From NCBI RefSeq assembly GCF_003852525.1, contig NZ_QAJL01000003.1, positions 186,633-246,545 on the forward strand: a stretch of DNA of 59,913 nt, given 5' to 3'. Position numbers and translations under genes: made by a program. The notes beneath the pieces are model-generated. The model did not search any database, was not told where the DNA came from, and saw nothing but the letters and a program-made list of their open reading frames with translations. The stretch comes from Pedobacter sp. KBW06 (lineage in GTDB: Bacteria; Bacteroidota; Bacteroidia; Sphingobacteriales; Sphingobacteriaceae). The number at the start of each line of letters is the position of its first letter. Position 1 is the first letter of the stretch. Shown one piece after another: positions 7,916-16,113 of this stretch.

Positions 7916-9080
7916 TCTTTGCCAGATTGATCATTCCTTCCGTTCCGGTATATTTTCCATGTTCGTCGGAAAGCTTCACCACTTCTGTCCATTCCCCATC
8001 TTTAGGATGTGCTTCGGTCATCTTAATGACGATATTCATCGGATCGGGTCCGGCATCATTGGTGAGGTTCGTCCCTATTCCAAAAGACATTCCTATTTTA
8101 TCCCGGCAGTAGTCCGCAATGCGGGCTACTTTTTCATAGTTCAGTCCATCAGAAAAAATAATCGTTTTAGATTTAGGGTCTATGCCCATATTTTGGTAAT
8201 GAGAGATCACCTTATCTGCGAAAAGCAAGGGATCACCACTATCGTGTCTCACGCCATCGAAAAGTTTGGAGAACATTTTATCAAATTGCTTAAAGAAAAC
8301 TTCGGTGGTATAAGTATCCGATAAAGCGATGCCCAGGTCTCCGCGGTAAACATTTACCCAATGCTCCAGCCCCATGGCATTGGCCATTTTAAAGCCATAT
8401 CTCGCGGCATGAAACATGAACCATTCATGGGCGTGCGTTCCGATAGGTTTTGTTTGATGAAGCATGGCCATGTGGACATTGCTCGTCCCGATGAATGAGC
8501 CTGTACCATAGCGGCTCAGGGATTCCAGAACCAGGCGATGAACCTGGTAAGAATACCTCCTTCGGGTTCCAAACTCCGCTACGGTAACCCCTAAATCCCT
8601 TAAGCCTTCTATTTTTTTACGGGTAACTTCCACGACTTCTTCATTGCTGATCCTTTCTGAGCCCGTCAGTACATAAAACAATTCGCAGATCAGCGACATG
8701 AGGGGAACTTCCCATAAAATGGTACGGTACCAAAGGCCTTCTACCTGAACCTCAAGCTGGTCGCCATGCTGCTCAATGCGTACTTCTTCCGGGTTATAGC
8801 GGTATCCTTCTAAAAAATCCAGGTATACGGGATCCAGATATGGACAGTTGGCCTGCAGGAAATGCTTCTCTTCCCGACTCAGTTTCAACAAAGCCATCTG
8901 ATCAACCGCTGCTCTCAGTGCGTCTGAAAATCCCGGAGGAAAGGAATGTTTACCCCGGTTGATGAACTTATAACGCGCACTTGCAGCGGGAAATAAGCGG
9001 ACCACACCTTGTTGCATCGTGATCTTGTAGAAGTCGTTATCCAGAATGGAAGAAAGCGTTACCCTTGGGTTTAGTTGCAT
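7899..9080 (-). CDS. pncB: Nicotinate phosphoribosyltransferase
   Basis: The 393-residue enzyme converts nicotinate and PRPP, with ATP, to nicotinate mononucleotide in the NAD salvage (Preiss-Handler) pathway. Family hallmarks include the N-terminal SILDNDFYKITMQQGV segment, the GTSNVHMAM and GTHAHEWFM regions around the active-site histidine, RHDSGDPLLF in the phosphate-binding part, and GIGTNLTND near the C-terminus. Length matches bacterial PncB. Its 3' end overlaps the RraB-fusion gene, an arrangement that could give antisense interference between the two. Confidence 0.95.
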   Translation of the reverse strand: MQLNPRVTLSSILDNDFYKITMQQGVVRLFPAASARYKFINRGKHSFPPGFSDALRAAVDQMALLKLSREEKHFLQANCPYLDPVYLDFLEGYRYNPEEVRIEQHGDQLEVQVEGLWYRTILWEVPLMSLICELFYVLTGSERISNEEVVEVTRKKIEGLRDLGVTVAEFGTRRRYSYQVHRLVLESLSRYGTGSFIGTSNVHMAMLHQTKPIGTHAHEWFMFHAARYGFKMANAMGLEHWVNVYRGDLGIALSDTYTTEVFFKQFDKMFSKLFDGVRHDSGDPLLFADKVISHYQNMGIDPKSKTIIFSDGLNYEKVARIADYCRDKIGMSFGIGTNLTNDAGPDPMNIVIKMTEAHPKDGEWTEVVKLSDEHGKYTGTEGMINLAKTILQI

Positions 9081-9125
9081 CGTTAGCTGTTGACAAAGTT
9101 TATTCCAAAACTACCGATTTTAGTT

Positions 9126-9518
9126 TTATTTCTTTTTATCCGCAGCAGCAATCACGATCAAAGCGATGATCAACAGAAAACTATATTCACAACCTCCGGT
9201 ACCATGCTCCCCTACAAACCAGCCATTTTCAAGATGGATGATCACAATGCCAAGGGCAATGATCCCAATAAATCCTGCCGATAACCATTTGGTAAAAAAT
9301 CCGAAAGCGAGCAGAAATCCCCCGACGACTTCATAAACGGTAAGGCCCCAAACCAATGGCGTTCCATAAACAAAACCTTTGTTATTTAGATAATCTCCAA
9401 AGCGGACTACCGTTCCTCCGGTTACACGGATGATGGCATGGGCCAGAAAGATGAAGGCCACGGAAAGCCGCAGCAACACGAGGGTGTTCGGCAGACTTAT
9501 AAAAGGGAAATTTTTCAT
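9126..9518 (-). CDS. DoxX-family membrane protein
   Basis: About 130 residues from the ATG at 9518, with four hydrophobic segments and the DoxX pattern: LLRLSVAFIFLAHAIIR near the start, LTVYEVVGGFLLAFGFFTKW in the middle, and HGTGGCEYSFLLI near the end. The frame stays open upstream to another ATG at 9578, which would add 20 residues; the family usually starts close to the first helix, so I prefer 9518. DoxX proteins are linked to quinone or sulfur redox chemistry in some bacteria, but no substrate can be given here. Confidence 0.8.
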   Translation of the reverse strand: MKNFPFISLPNTLVLLRLSVAFIFLAHAIIRVTGGTVVRFGDYLNNKGFVYGTPLVWGLTVYEVVGGFLLAFGFFTKWLSAGFIGIIALGIVIIHLENGWFVGEHGTGGCEYSFLLIIALIVIAAADKKK

Positions 9519-9857
9519 AAAAACGAGTGCGTATTTAGTTAAATTAATGTAGGTATCCTCAAATTTGCCGATTAACATTCACAATTGCAAGTCATTCTAA
9601 AATTACAGCATTTGATTTTCTGGTCTTTATCATTGCCAAAGGTAAAGGTCCGGTACGTTGTCGTTCTTCGTTGTCCTGTTGCTGCGTTATGCCATAGCAA
9701 AACCCTTTTTAATGCTCAGAGACTATTTATTGGCAATAAAAAAACCACAGGCGCTTGTTTTATAAGGGAATTTAGCCTTTATTCGTTATGGGAAAATATT
9801 TACACCTTAATCATTACCGGAATTTCGGTTATTAATTTTTTATAGAATAGCTATATT

Positions 9858-10997
9858 ATGTCACCAAATAAACGCTTGAAAGTTGGCCAGGGCCAAATTA
9901 GTGGGTACCTCTCCATCTTTTTATCCATTCTTGCCCTCCTGGGGATTTTCTGTTTCCGATACCCTGAACAACTGACCACTCCTGAATTTCGCGAAATCTA
10001 TACGGAAGAAGTGGTAGAGATGATGATGACCGTGGGAATTATTACTTCTTTCTTTTTTGCAGTACTCAGCCTCATTTTAAGTAAAAGAATCAAATGGGCA
10101 TTAATCGGAACTTCCATCGCGGCGGTTGCCATTATCCTTGGCGCTTTTACCGTTGAGGGACGCAGTGTAGAAAAAACCAACTGGCATTTCGGACTGGACT
10201 GGATGATCCTGGACTTGTTACTGATGACCGCTATTTTCATTCCACTGGAGTTGTTTTTCCCAAAAAACAAATCGCAAACCAAGTTTCATGAGGAATGGAG
10301 AACCGACCTGATGTACTTCGTCATCAGCCATTTATTCATTCAGTTCTTCGGGATTGTGACGCAAAAACCTGCAGTCTTATTCTTTGGCTGGATCGGACTG
10401 GAACAGCTGCAATTATGGGTACAGGGGCTTCCTTTTATCCTGGCCTTGTTTCTGGCTTTCTTTACCACCGATCTTTTCCAATATTGGGCGCACCGCTTTT
10501 TCCATACCCGTGTCTATCTCTGGCGCTTTCATTCCATCCACCATTCGACAAAAAGCATGGACTGGCTGGCAGGAAGCAGGACTCATTTTATGGACATCTT
10601 TTTTACCAGGGCAATGACCTTTATCCCTTTATACGTTCTTGGATTTTCTACAACGGTTTTCAACGTATACATCATTTTTATCGCCATACATGCGGTATTG
10701 ATCCATGCAAATACAAGGGTAAATTTCGGCCCGCTGAAATACATTTTCACCACTCCGCAATACCACCACTGGCACCATTGCGAAGATCCTAAGTACTATG
10801 GCCATAATTTCGCTTCCATCTTCCCTTTTATCGATTGGATGTTTGGCACTTACTATCTGCCCGGAAAGAAATGGCCGGCCGGTACCGGGGTGCATGAAGC
10901 ACAATATCCAAAGGGATTTGTCAGACAATCTATTTATCCCTTTACCAAAAGTCCTTTTGATACCGACTTAAATATGGACGAGCGCAGCGACCGGTAA
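9858..10997 (+). CDS. Sterol desaturase / fatty acid hydroxylase superfamily protein
   Basis: The 379-residue integral membrane protein has the histidine clusters that bind a di-iron centre in this superfamily: HRFFH at 212-216, HSIHH at 225-229 and HHWHH at 303-307, plus further histidines nearby. Six or more membrane segments are spread over residues 15-300. The N-terminal 125 residues, with three extra hydrophobic stretches, make it longer than the minimal family. Reactions in the family include hydroxylation or desaturation of lipids and sterols; in Bacteroidota a lipid or carotenoid substrate is plausible but not shown. It stands alone, with 279 bp of apparently empty sequence before it. 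Confidence 0.87.
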   Translation: MSPNKRLKVGQGQISGYLSIFLSILALLGIFCFRYPEQLTTPEFREIYTEEVVEMMMTVGIITSFFFAVLSLILSKRIKWALIGTSIAAVAIILGAFTVEGRSVEKTNWHFGLDWMILDLLLMTAIFIPLELFFPKNKSQTKFHEEWRTDLMYFVISHLFIQFFGIVTQKPAVLFFGWIGLEQLQLWVQGLPFILALFLAFFTTDLFQYWAHRFFHTRVYLWRFHSIHHSTKSMDWLAGSRTHFMDIFFTRAMTFIPLYVLGFSTTVFNVYIIFIAIHAVLIHANTRVNFGPLKYIFTTPQYHHWHHCEDPKYYGHNFASIFPFIDWMFGTYYLPGKKWPAGTGVHEAQYPKGFVRQSIYPFTKSPFDTDLNMDERSDR

Positions 10998-11090
10998 AAA
11001 ACAGCGCTGATCTTATTGTTTTTCAAAAATAGGGATGTAATTTAGTAGTAACAAACAACTTAAATTAACCACCACTAAACCAGAAAAACA

Positions 11091-11630
11091 ATGAAAATCT
11101 TAAAAGTAATCTTAGGCGGAATCGTACTGATTGTTGTACTCCTGCTGATTGTTGCCTTATTTATTAAAAAAGATTATGCTGTAGAACGGGAAATCACGAT
11201 CAACAAACCTAAATCTCAGGTGTTTGACTATATTAAACTGCTAAAAAACCAGGACCTTTACAGCGTCTGGATCAAAAGAGACCCTGCGGCAAAAAAAGAA
11301 TACAAAGGCACCGACGGAACCGTAGGTTTTATCGCTTCCTGGGACAGCAACAATAAAGACGTTGGAAAAGGAGAACAGGAAATCGCTAAAATTGCCGAAG
11401 GGGAAAGAATCGACATGAAGCTTCGTTTTAAAGAGCCTTTTGAAGCGAATGATGATGCTTATATGATCACTGAATCTGTTTCTGAAACCCAGACTAAGGT
11501 AAAGTGGGGCTTTAAAGGCTCGATGAAGTACCCTATGAACCTGATGCTACTCTGTGTAAATATGGAAGATATGCTGGGCAAAGACCTGCAAAAGGGATTG
11601 GATGATTTAAAAGTGATCCTCGAAAAATAG
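11091..11630 (+). CDS. SRPBCC (START-like) family protein with N-terminal membrane anchor
   Basis: The 179-residue protein begins with a single membrane helix (about residues 5-27) followed by an SRPBCC hydrophobic-pocket domain. Typical features are the REITINKPKSQVFDYI opening strand and the SETQTKVKWGFKGSM strand. Such proteins are often annotated as polyketide cyclase or transcription activator effector-binding proteins, but the fold only implies binding of a small hydrophobic ligand. It is followed 12 bp later by the large GAF protein gene, so the two are probably co-transcribed. Confidence 0.8.
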   Translation: MKILKVILGGIVLIVVLLLIVALFIKKDYAVEREITINKPKSQVFDYIKLLKNQDLYSVWIKRDPAAKKEYKGTDGTVGFIASWDSNNKDVGKGEQEIAKIAEGERIDMKLRFKEPFEANDDAYMITESVSETQTKVKWGFKGSMKYPMNLMLLCVNMEDMLGKDLQKGLDDLKVILEK

Positions 11631-11642
11631 TATCTTAGGGCC

Positions 11643-13988
11643 ATGAAGAAAGTCACCCTGGACCTTTCCGGAAATAAAGTACAACTTTTGGAGGCTGATG
11701 CAGCACTCTCTTTCAGGCCTTTTATGGAATACCTCAGAAAAAGGATTGCAAAAGAGAAGACGGTGAGAAAGTCTTATTATCAGCAGGCACTGAAGGCATT
11801 TGAAAATCAGGCCGGGTCTGAAAAAGACATTCCACTGGAAAACATCCATGAGTATGAGCTCTTGCTGGAGTACATGTACGCCTGCCTTTCTCCGGTTCAG
11901 GATGACCAGGAATTTATTGCCTGGGGACTGTGTTTCCCCTTGCAACCCATTAATTTCTATGGAACGGACTCGCTGTATGAACTGCTAAAGAACAAACTGG
12001 ATGAGAAAGAGGAAATTCTTGACGACAGAACTCCGGAAGACATTAACAGGGAAAGGCTGAGGTATGTTTATGCTTTTATCCTGGGCAAGCTTTACGACTT
12101 TCATATTCCGCTGCCAAAAGAAAAATATCATGCCAGAATCAATCATGAGACGGGCTTACTGAATTACTATCATGTGCTTGTCAATACGGACTTTATAGAG
12201 GTTAGCGTAAAAGGAGAGCTCCCAAAATTAGATTTCAGGGAGGTCCATGAACACCTTGGCCAGGGCATGGGATATGAAATGCTGGAAAACATCCTTCCCC
12301 TTGATATTTTTCAGTTCCGGGGGATCTCTATACTTACCGTAAGAGATGTGACGGCTCAAATGGCCGTAGAGAACATCAACAAAATGCGGTTAAACCGTGT
12401 TCCCGGAGAAGAAGATGAAGGTTATCAGGTCGTCATGCAATCCTTAAAAAGTCTGCTGCAAAATAGCCGGATTGAGTTTGATTTCTTTCCGTTTGTCAGG
12501 GTCAACGACAAACCGGTATATGGTTATGAAAAAGGTGGTACGGGAATTCTATTTTCTGTATGGGGCGAAAAAAGACTTAGTCCCGACGCGTTTCAACAAC
12601 TGGCTTCTTCTTATATCGCCAATCCGAATTCCTTTTTCTCTCCGGATATTACCAAAGAGGACCTGAAACAATTTGCATTCCTGGTCAGCTTTATTGAATT
12701 AGGCATCAGGTCGCTGGCGCTGATTCCCTTATTTTACAACCAGACCCTTGTAGGGGTATTGGCTGTCCATACTTATGATGGTGAATTTTTCAATGAATCG
12801 GCCCTGGCCCGCCTGGAGCCAGCCTTTCCACCGATTGCGCAATTGCTGCAGATTTATGTTAACGAGTTCAATCTTGAAATAGAAAATATCATTAAGGAAA
12901 AGTTTACTTCCATCCAGCCTTCTGTGCAGTGGAAGTTCAATGAAGTGGCCTGGCATTACCTCCACAATAAGAAGAAACACCTTCCTGAACGAACAGAGTC
13001 TATTTATTTTAACGCGGTTTATCCGCTGTATGGGGCCATAGACATCAGAAATTCAACGATAGAAAGAAATATTGCCAGCAGGGCCGATCTGGAACACCAC
13101 CTGAACCTTCTTTCTGAAACCTTACAATCCCTGACGCTGAATCACAGTTCTTCCCTTATGGAGGAGATGATCTTTAACTGTAAAAAATGGCAGTCTGCAC
13201 TGAATGATGAGCACTGGAATACGACAGAAGAAAACAACCTGAACAACTTCCTTAAAACGGAGATGATTGACTATCTGAACCATCTTGCCCAACAGGATCC
13301 AAAAACACAGAAAGTCGTTCAGCATTACCTGGACCGTTCTGTGAAAACAGATGGGGAGGTCCATAAAAACAGGTATGCTCTGGAAGTGTCGATGCAGATG
13401 ATCAACAATGCCGTGAACAATTATTTTGAGGCAGAAAAGGAGAAACTGCAACAGCCTTATCCCTGCTATTTTGAGAAATTCAGGACAGATGGTGTAGAGT
13501 ACGACATTTATATTGGCCAGTCTATCGCTCCGAAAAAACCTTTTAACCATTTTCACCTTAAAAACCTGCGCCTCTGGCAGCTCTCTTCTATGGCAGCCAT
13601 TGCAAAGCTTACCCATTCCCTCCTACCGGGCATGCCAAAGAAACTTCAAACGACACAACTCATCTTTGTACACAATCAGACCATCGACATCAGTTTCCGT
13701 TCGGACGAGCGCAAATTTGACGTAGAGGGGGCCTATAACATCAGGTATCAAATGATCAAAAAGCGAATTGACAAAGTATTGGTCAGTGAAACCGGAGAGC
13801 GCTTAACACAACCAGATAAACTGGCGATCATCTATTTTAGCAAGAAAGATGTGGAAGATTACCTTCCATTTATACAATACCTGCAGGAAACCGGGGTTTT
13901 TCATCCGGAACTGGAAGAGCTGAACCTGGAGGATGTCCAGGGTTTGAGCGGATTGAAAGCATTGAGGGTCGGGATTGTGCAGGCGTAG
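11643..13988 (+). CDS. Large GAF-domain protein of unknown function
   Basis: This 781-residue soluble protein has no signal peptide or membrane segment. A GAF-like sensory domain probably covers about residues 270-410, with LVSFIELGIRSLALIPLFYN and LVGVLAVHTYDGEFFN as the typical last strands. Residues 463-472 read YGAIDIRNST, in a block that superficially recalls the metal-binding opening of class III nucleotide cyclases, but the rest of a cyclase is not evident. I see no kinase, GGDEF, EAL or HTH domain. The protein looks conserved and complete; it may be a sensor or scaffold without an obvious output. It follows the SRPBCC gene by 12 bp. Confidence 0.72.
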   Translation: MKKVTLDLSGNKVQLLEADAALSFRPFMEYLRKRIAKEKTVRKSYYQQALKAFENQAGSEKDIPLENIHEYELLLEYMYACLSPVQDDQEFIAWGLCFPLQPINFYGTDSLYELLKNKLDEKEEILDDRTPEDINRERLRYVYAFILGKLYDFHIPLPKEKYHARINHETGLLNYYHVLVNTDFIEVSVKGELPKLDFREVHEHLGQGMGYEMLENILPLDIFQFRGISILTVRDVTAQMAVENINKMRLNRVPGEEDEGYQVVMQSLKSLLQNSRIEFDFFPFVRVNDKPVYGYEKGGTGILFSVWGEKRLSPDAFQQLASSYIANPNSFFSPDITKEDLKQFAFLVSFIELGIRSLALIPLFYNQTLVGVLAVHTYDGEFFNESALARLEPAFPPIAQLLQIYVNEFNLEIENIIKEKFTSIQPSVQWKFNEVAWHYLHNKKKHLPERTESIYFNAVYPLYGAIDIRNSTIERNIASRADLEHHLNLLSETLQSLTLNHSSSLMEEMIFNCKKWQSALNDEHWNTTEENNLNNFLKTEMIDYLNHLAQQDPKTQKVVQHYLDRSVKTDGEVHKNRYALEVSMQMINNAVNNYFEAEKEKLQQPYPCYFEKFRTDGVEYDIYIGQSIAPKKPFNHFHLKNLRLWQLSSMAAIAKLTHSLLPGMPKKLQTTQLIFVHNQTIDISFRSDERKFDVEGAYNIRYQMIKKRIDKVLVSETGERLTQPDKLAIIYFSKKDVEDYLPFIQYLQETGVFHPELEELNLEDVQGLSGLKALRVGIVQA

Positions 13989-14020
13989 TTTCCGATGATG
14001 ATTTTTCATGGCCAACTTAT

Positions 14021-14036
14021 TGTTTGAATTTTATAA
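14021..14036 (+). promoter_or_regulatory. Candidate AraC operator, copy 1 (autoregulatory)
   Basis: TGTTTGAATTTTATAA ends 9 bases before the ATG of the AraC gene. It matches the copy at 14969-14984 at 14 of 16 positions. Its place over the start region would fit autorepression. This is an inference from repetition only. Confidence 0.4.
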
Positions 14037-14045
14037 CTTTATAAA

Positions 14046-14954
14046 ATGAACCATACGGAAACTATTGAAGAATTTTATAAACGTGTTCCACAAGCCAATG
14101 CCGCTGGTCTTCGGTTAAACAATGCCGGAGCAGGTCATTTTAACGTCTATACCAGGAACCTGTGCAGGGTTCAGACGCCCTATAGCCGCCGTGATTTTTA
14201 CAAGGTTTCCCTGATTCTCGGCGAAGGGATCCTTCATTATGCCGATAAATGGATTGCCATTGACCGCCCCGCATTGCTGTTCTCCAATCCGGTAGTTCCC
14301 TATTCCTGGGAGCCTTCTTCGGAAAAACAGGAAGGTTGGTTTTGCCTGTTCACGGAAGCTTTTGTAAATGCAAATGAACGTAAAGACGGCCTTCAGGACT
14401 CCCCTTTGTTCAGGATTGGCGGCAATCCGGTTTTTTTCATCAATGAAATACAACAGGAAGAACTCTCCGCTATTTTCAGAAAGATGGTCCTGGAAATGGA
14501 CTCTGAATACACCCATAAATATGATTTGCAGCGCAACTACCTGCACCTGATCATCCATGAAGCCATGAAAATGCAGCCGGCAGGAAGCTTTGAAAAACAT
14601 GCCAATGCACCGACCCGGATTACCAGTCTTTTTATGGAGCTGCTGGAAAGACAATTTCCTATTGACAGTCCGGAGGAAGCATTGCGCTTAAAAACAGCGA
14701 ATGATTATGCACAAAGTTTGTCTGTACATGCCAACCACCTGAACCGCTCGGTAAAAGAAGTGACCGGCAAAACCACTACCGCCCTGATCTCAGAACGGAT
14801 TACCAAAGAAGCGAGGGCACTTTTGCAGCATACCGACTGGAATATTGCTGAAGTGGCTTATAGCCTTGGCTTTGAATACCCGGCTTATTTCAATCAGTTT
14901 TTCAAAAAACAAACGGGTGTCACCCCGGGAGATGCACGAAGCATGACTGTTTGA
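14046..14954 (+). CDS. AraC-family transcriptional regulator
   Basis: The 302-residue regulator has an N-terminal ligand-binding or dimerisation part (about 1-180) and a C-terminal AraC HTH domain (about 205-300). The latter includes YAQSLSVHANHLNRSVKEV for the first HTH and DWNIAEVAYSLGFEYPAYFN with FKKQTGVTPGDAR for the second. The aldo/keto reductase gene follows 80 bp downstream on the same strand. A 16-bp motif occurs just before this gene's start and again before the reductase, which suggests autoregulation plus control of the neighbour. Confidence 0.9.
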   Translation: MNHTETIEEFYKRVPQANAAGLRLNNAGAGHFNVYTRNLCRVQTPYSRRDFYKVSLILGEGILHYADKWIAIDRPALLFSNPVVPYSWEPSSEKQEGWFCLFTEAFVNANERKDGLQDSPLFRIGGNPVFFINEIQQEELSAIFRKMVLEMDSEYTHKYDLQRNYLHLIIHEAMKMQPAGSFEKHANAPTRITSLFMELLERQFPIDSPEEALRLKTANDYAQSLSVHANHLNRSVKEVTGKTTTALISERITKEARALLQHTDWNIAEVAYSLGFEYPAYFNQFFKKQTGVTPGDARSMTV

Positions 14955-14968
14955 TTATTATAATCATC

Positions 14969-14984
14969 TGTTTGAATCCTATAA
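14969..14984 (+). promoter_or_regulatory. Candidate AraC operator, copy 2 (upstream of the aldo/keto reductase)
   Basis: TGTTTGAATCCTATAA lies 22 bp before the reductase's TAnnTTTG promoter box, a position that fits activation. It sits in a wider dyad CTGTTT-N9-AAACAG (14968-14988). Confidence 0.42.
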
Positions 14985-15006
14985 ACAGCACAAACCCATA
15001 TCCAGG

Positions 15007-15014
15007 TACTTTTG
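15007..15014 (+). promoter_or_regulatory. Bacteroidota-type promoter box (TACTTTTG)
   Basis: Exact match to the TAnnTTTG -7 element, 20 bp before the ATG of the aldo/keto reductase at 15035. I see no convincing -33 element at the usual spacing. Confidence 0.6.
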
Positions 15015-15034
15015 ATATATAAAACAACGACGAT

Positions 15035-16036
15035 ATGAAATACAGAAATCTAGGAACAACAACAGAAAAACTATCTGCCATTGGATTGGGATGTATGGGT
15101 ATGAGTTTCGCTTATGGTCCGACAGACGACACAGAAAGCATTGCAACCTTACATAAATCATTAGACTTAGGGATTAATTTTTGGGATACTGCCGATATGT
15201 ACGGCAATGGCCTCAATGAAGAACTGATCTCAAAAGTCCTTGTTCCCAACAGGGATAAAGTATTTATTGCCACCAAATTCGGTTTCCGCTTTAAAGACGA
15301 AAATGCAGGGGCAGGCAATGTGAACGGCACTTACTTTGACGGCTCTCCGAAATGGATCAAAATTGCCGTAGAAAACAGCCTCAGACGCTTAAATATAGAC
15401 ACCATCGACTTGTATTATGCACACCGTATAGACCCGGATGTGCCTGTTGAAGATACAGTAGGTGCCATGGCCGAGCTGGTAAAAGAAGGAAAAGTACGCT
15501 ACCTTGGATTGAGTGAAGCTTCGCCGGCTTCTATCCGGAAGGCACATGCCATCCATCCTATTGCGGCTTTACAAAGCGAGTATTCCTTATTGACCAGAGA
15601 TGTGGAAGGGGAAATCCTGAATACCGTAAACGAACTGGGTATTTCTCTCGTTCCTTATTCCCCATTGGCCAGAGGATTGGTGATCAATACCACAGACATC
15701 AGCAGTCTGCATGAAAGCGATTTCCGCAGAACTTTACCGCGTTACAGTGGAGAGAACCTGGAAAACAACAAATCTCTATCCAATGATTTTGCCGCACTGG
15801 CCAAAGATAAAAATGCAACTCCTGCCCAGCTGGCGATTGCCTGGGTATTGGCACAGGATGATCAGATCATTCCTATTCCGGGCACAAAAAAAAGGAAATA
15901 CCTGGAAGAAAATGCAGGTGCTGTAGACCTGGATCTTTCCCCATCTGATTTAAAGGCAATTCAGAAAGTGATTGAGCAATATCCGAATACAGGTGCACGC
16001 TATAGTGAAGGCGCAATGAGAATGGTCAACAATTAG
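15035..16036 (+). CDS. Aldo/keto reductase (NADPH-dependent)
   Basis: The 333-residue enzyme shows the AKR (alpha/beta)8 barrel pattern. The catalytic aspartate and tyrosine lie in NFWDTADMYGNGLNEELI, the catalytic lysine in KVFIATKFGF, and the histidine in YYAHRIDPDVP. The C-terminal IPIPGTKKRKYLEEN binds the NADP phosphate. It resembles the YakC/AKR13 group of general aldehyde or ketone reductases; the substrate cannot be read from sequence. It is downstream of an AraC regulator and has its own promoter box, so it is a likely target of that regulator. A strong hairpin follows. Confidence 0.92.
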   Translation: MKYRNLGTTTEKLSAIGLGCMGMSFAYGPTDDTESIATLHKSLDLGINFWDTADMYGNGLNEELISKVLVPNRDKVFIATKFGFRFKDENAGAGNVNGTYFDGSPKWIKIAVENSLRRLNIDTIDLYYAHRIDPDVPVEDTVGAMAELVKEGKVRYLGLSEASPASIRKAHAIHPIAALQSEYSLLTRDVEGEILNTVNELGISLVPYSPLARGLVINTTDISSLHESDFRRTLPRYSGENLENNKSLSNDFAALAKDKNATPAQLAIAWVLAQDDQIIPIPGTKKRKYLEENAGAVDLDLSPSDLKAIQKVIEQYPNTGARYSEGAMRMVNN

Positions 16037-16056
16037 TTAAAAGCTTTTTGTATTCA

Positions 16057-16098
16057 AATAATAAGGCCGGGAAGTGATTGCTTCCCGGCCTTATTATT
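16057..16098. terminator. Bidirectional terminator between convergent genes
   Basis: A perfect 18-bp stem (16057-16074 with 16081-16098) has a 6-nt loop TGATTG and A/T-rich ends on both sides. It serves the aldo/keto reductase on the plus strand and poxB on the minus strand. Confidence 0.85.
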
Positions 16099-16113
16099 GA
16101 TATCTTGATATCT

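Noticed and set aside
9585..9845. 86-codon frame in the gap before the desaturase gene
   Set aside because: Its translation lacks any domain or signal peptide pattern, and the region looks like non-coding sequence. I treat 9579-9857 as intergenic.
10295..10792. 165-codon frame overlapping the sterol-desaturase gene in another frame
   Set aside because: It is a shifted-frame shadow of the His-rich coding sequence; the motifs HRFFH, HSIHH and HHWHH fix the true frame.
13122..13616. 164-codon frame antisense to the GAF protein
   Set aside because: The plus-strand gene is continuous over 781 codons, and the antisense product shows only Cys/Phe-rich shadow composition.
14115..14654. 179-codon frame antisense to the AraC gene
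   Set aside because: It is opposite a clear AraC regulator, has no start context and no recognisable domain.
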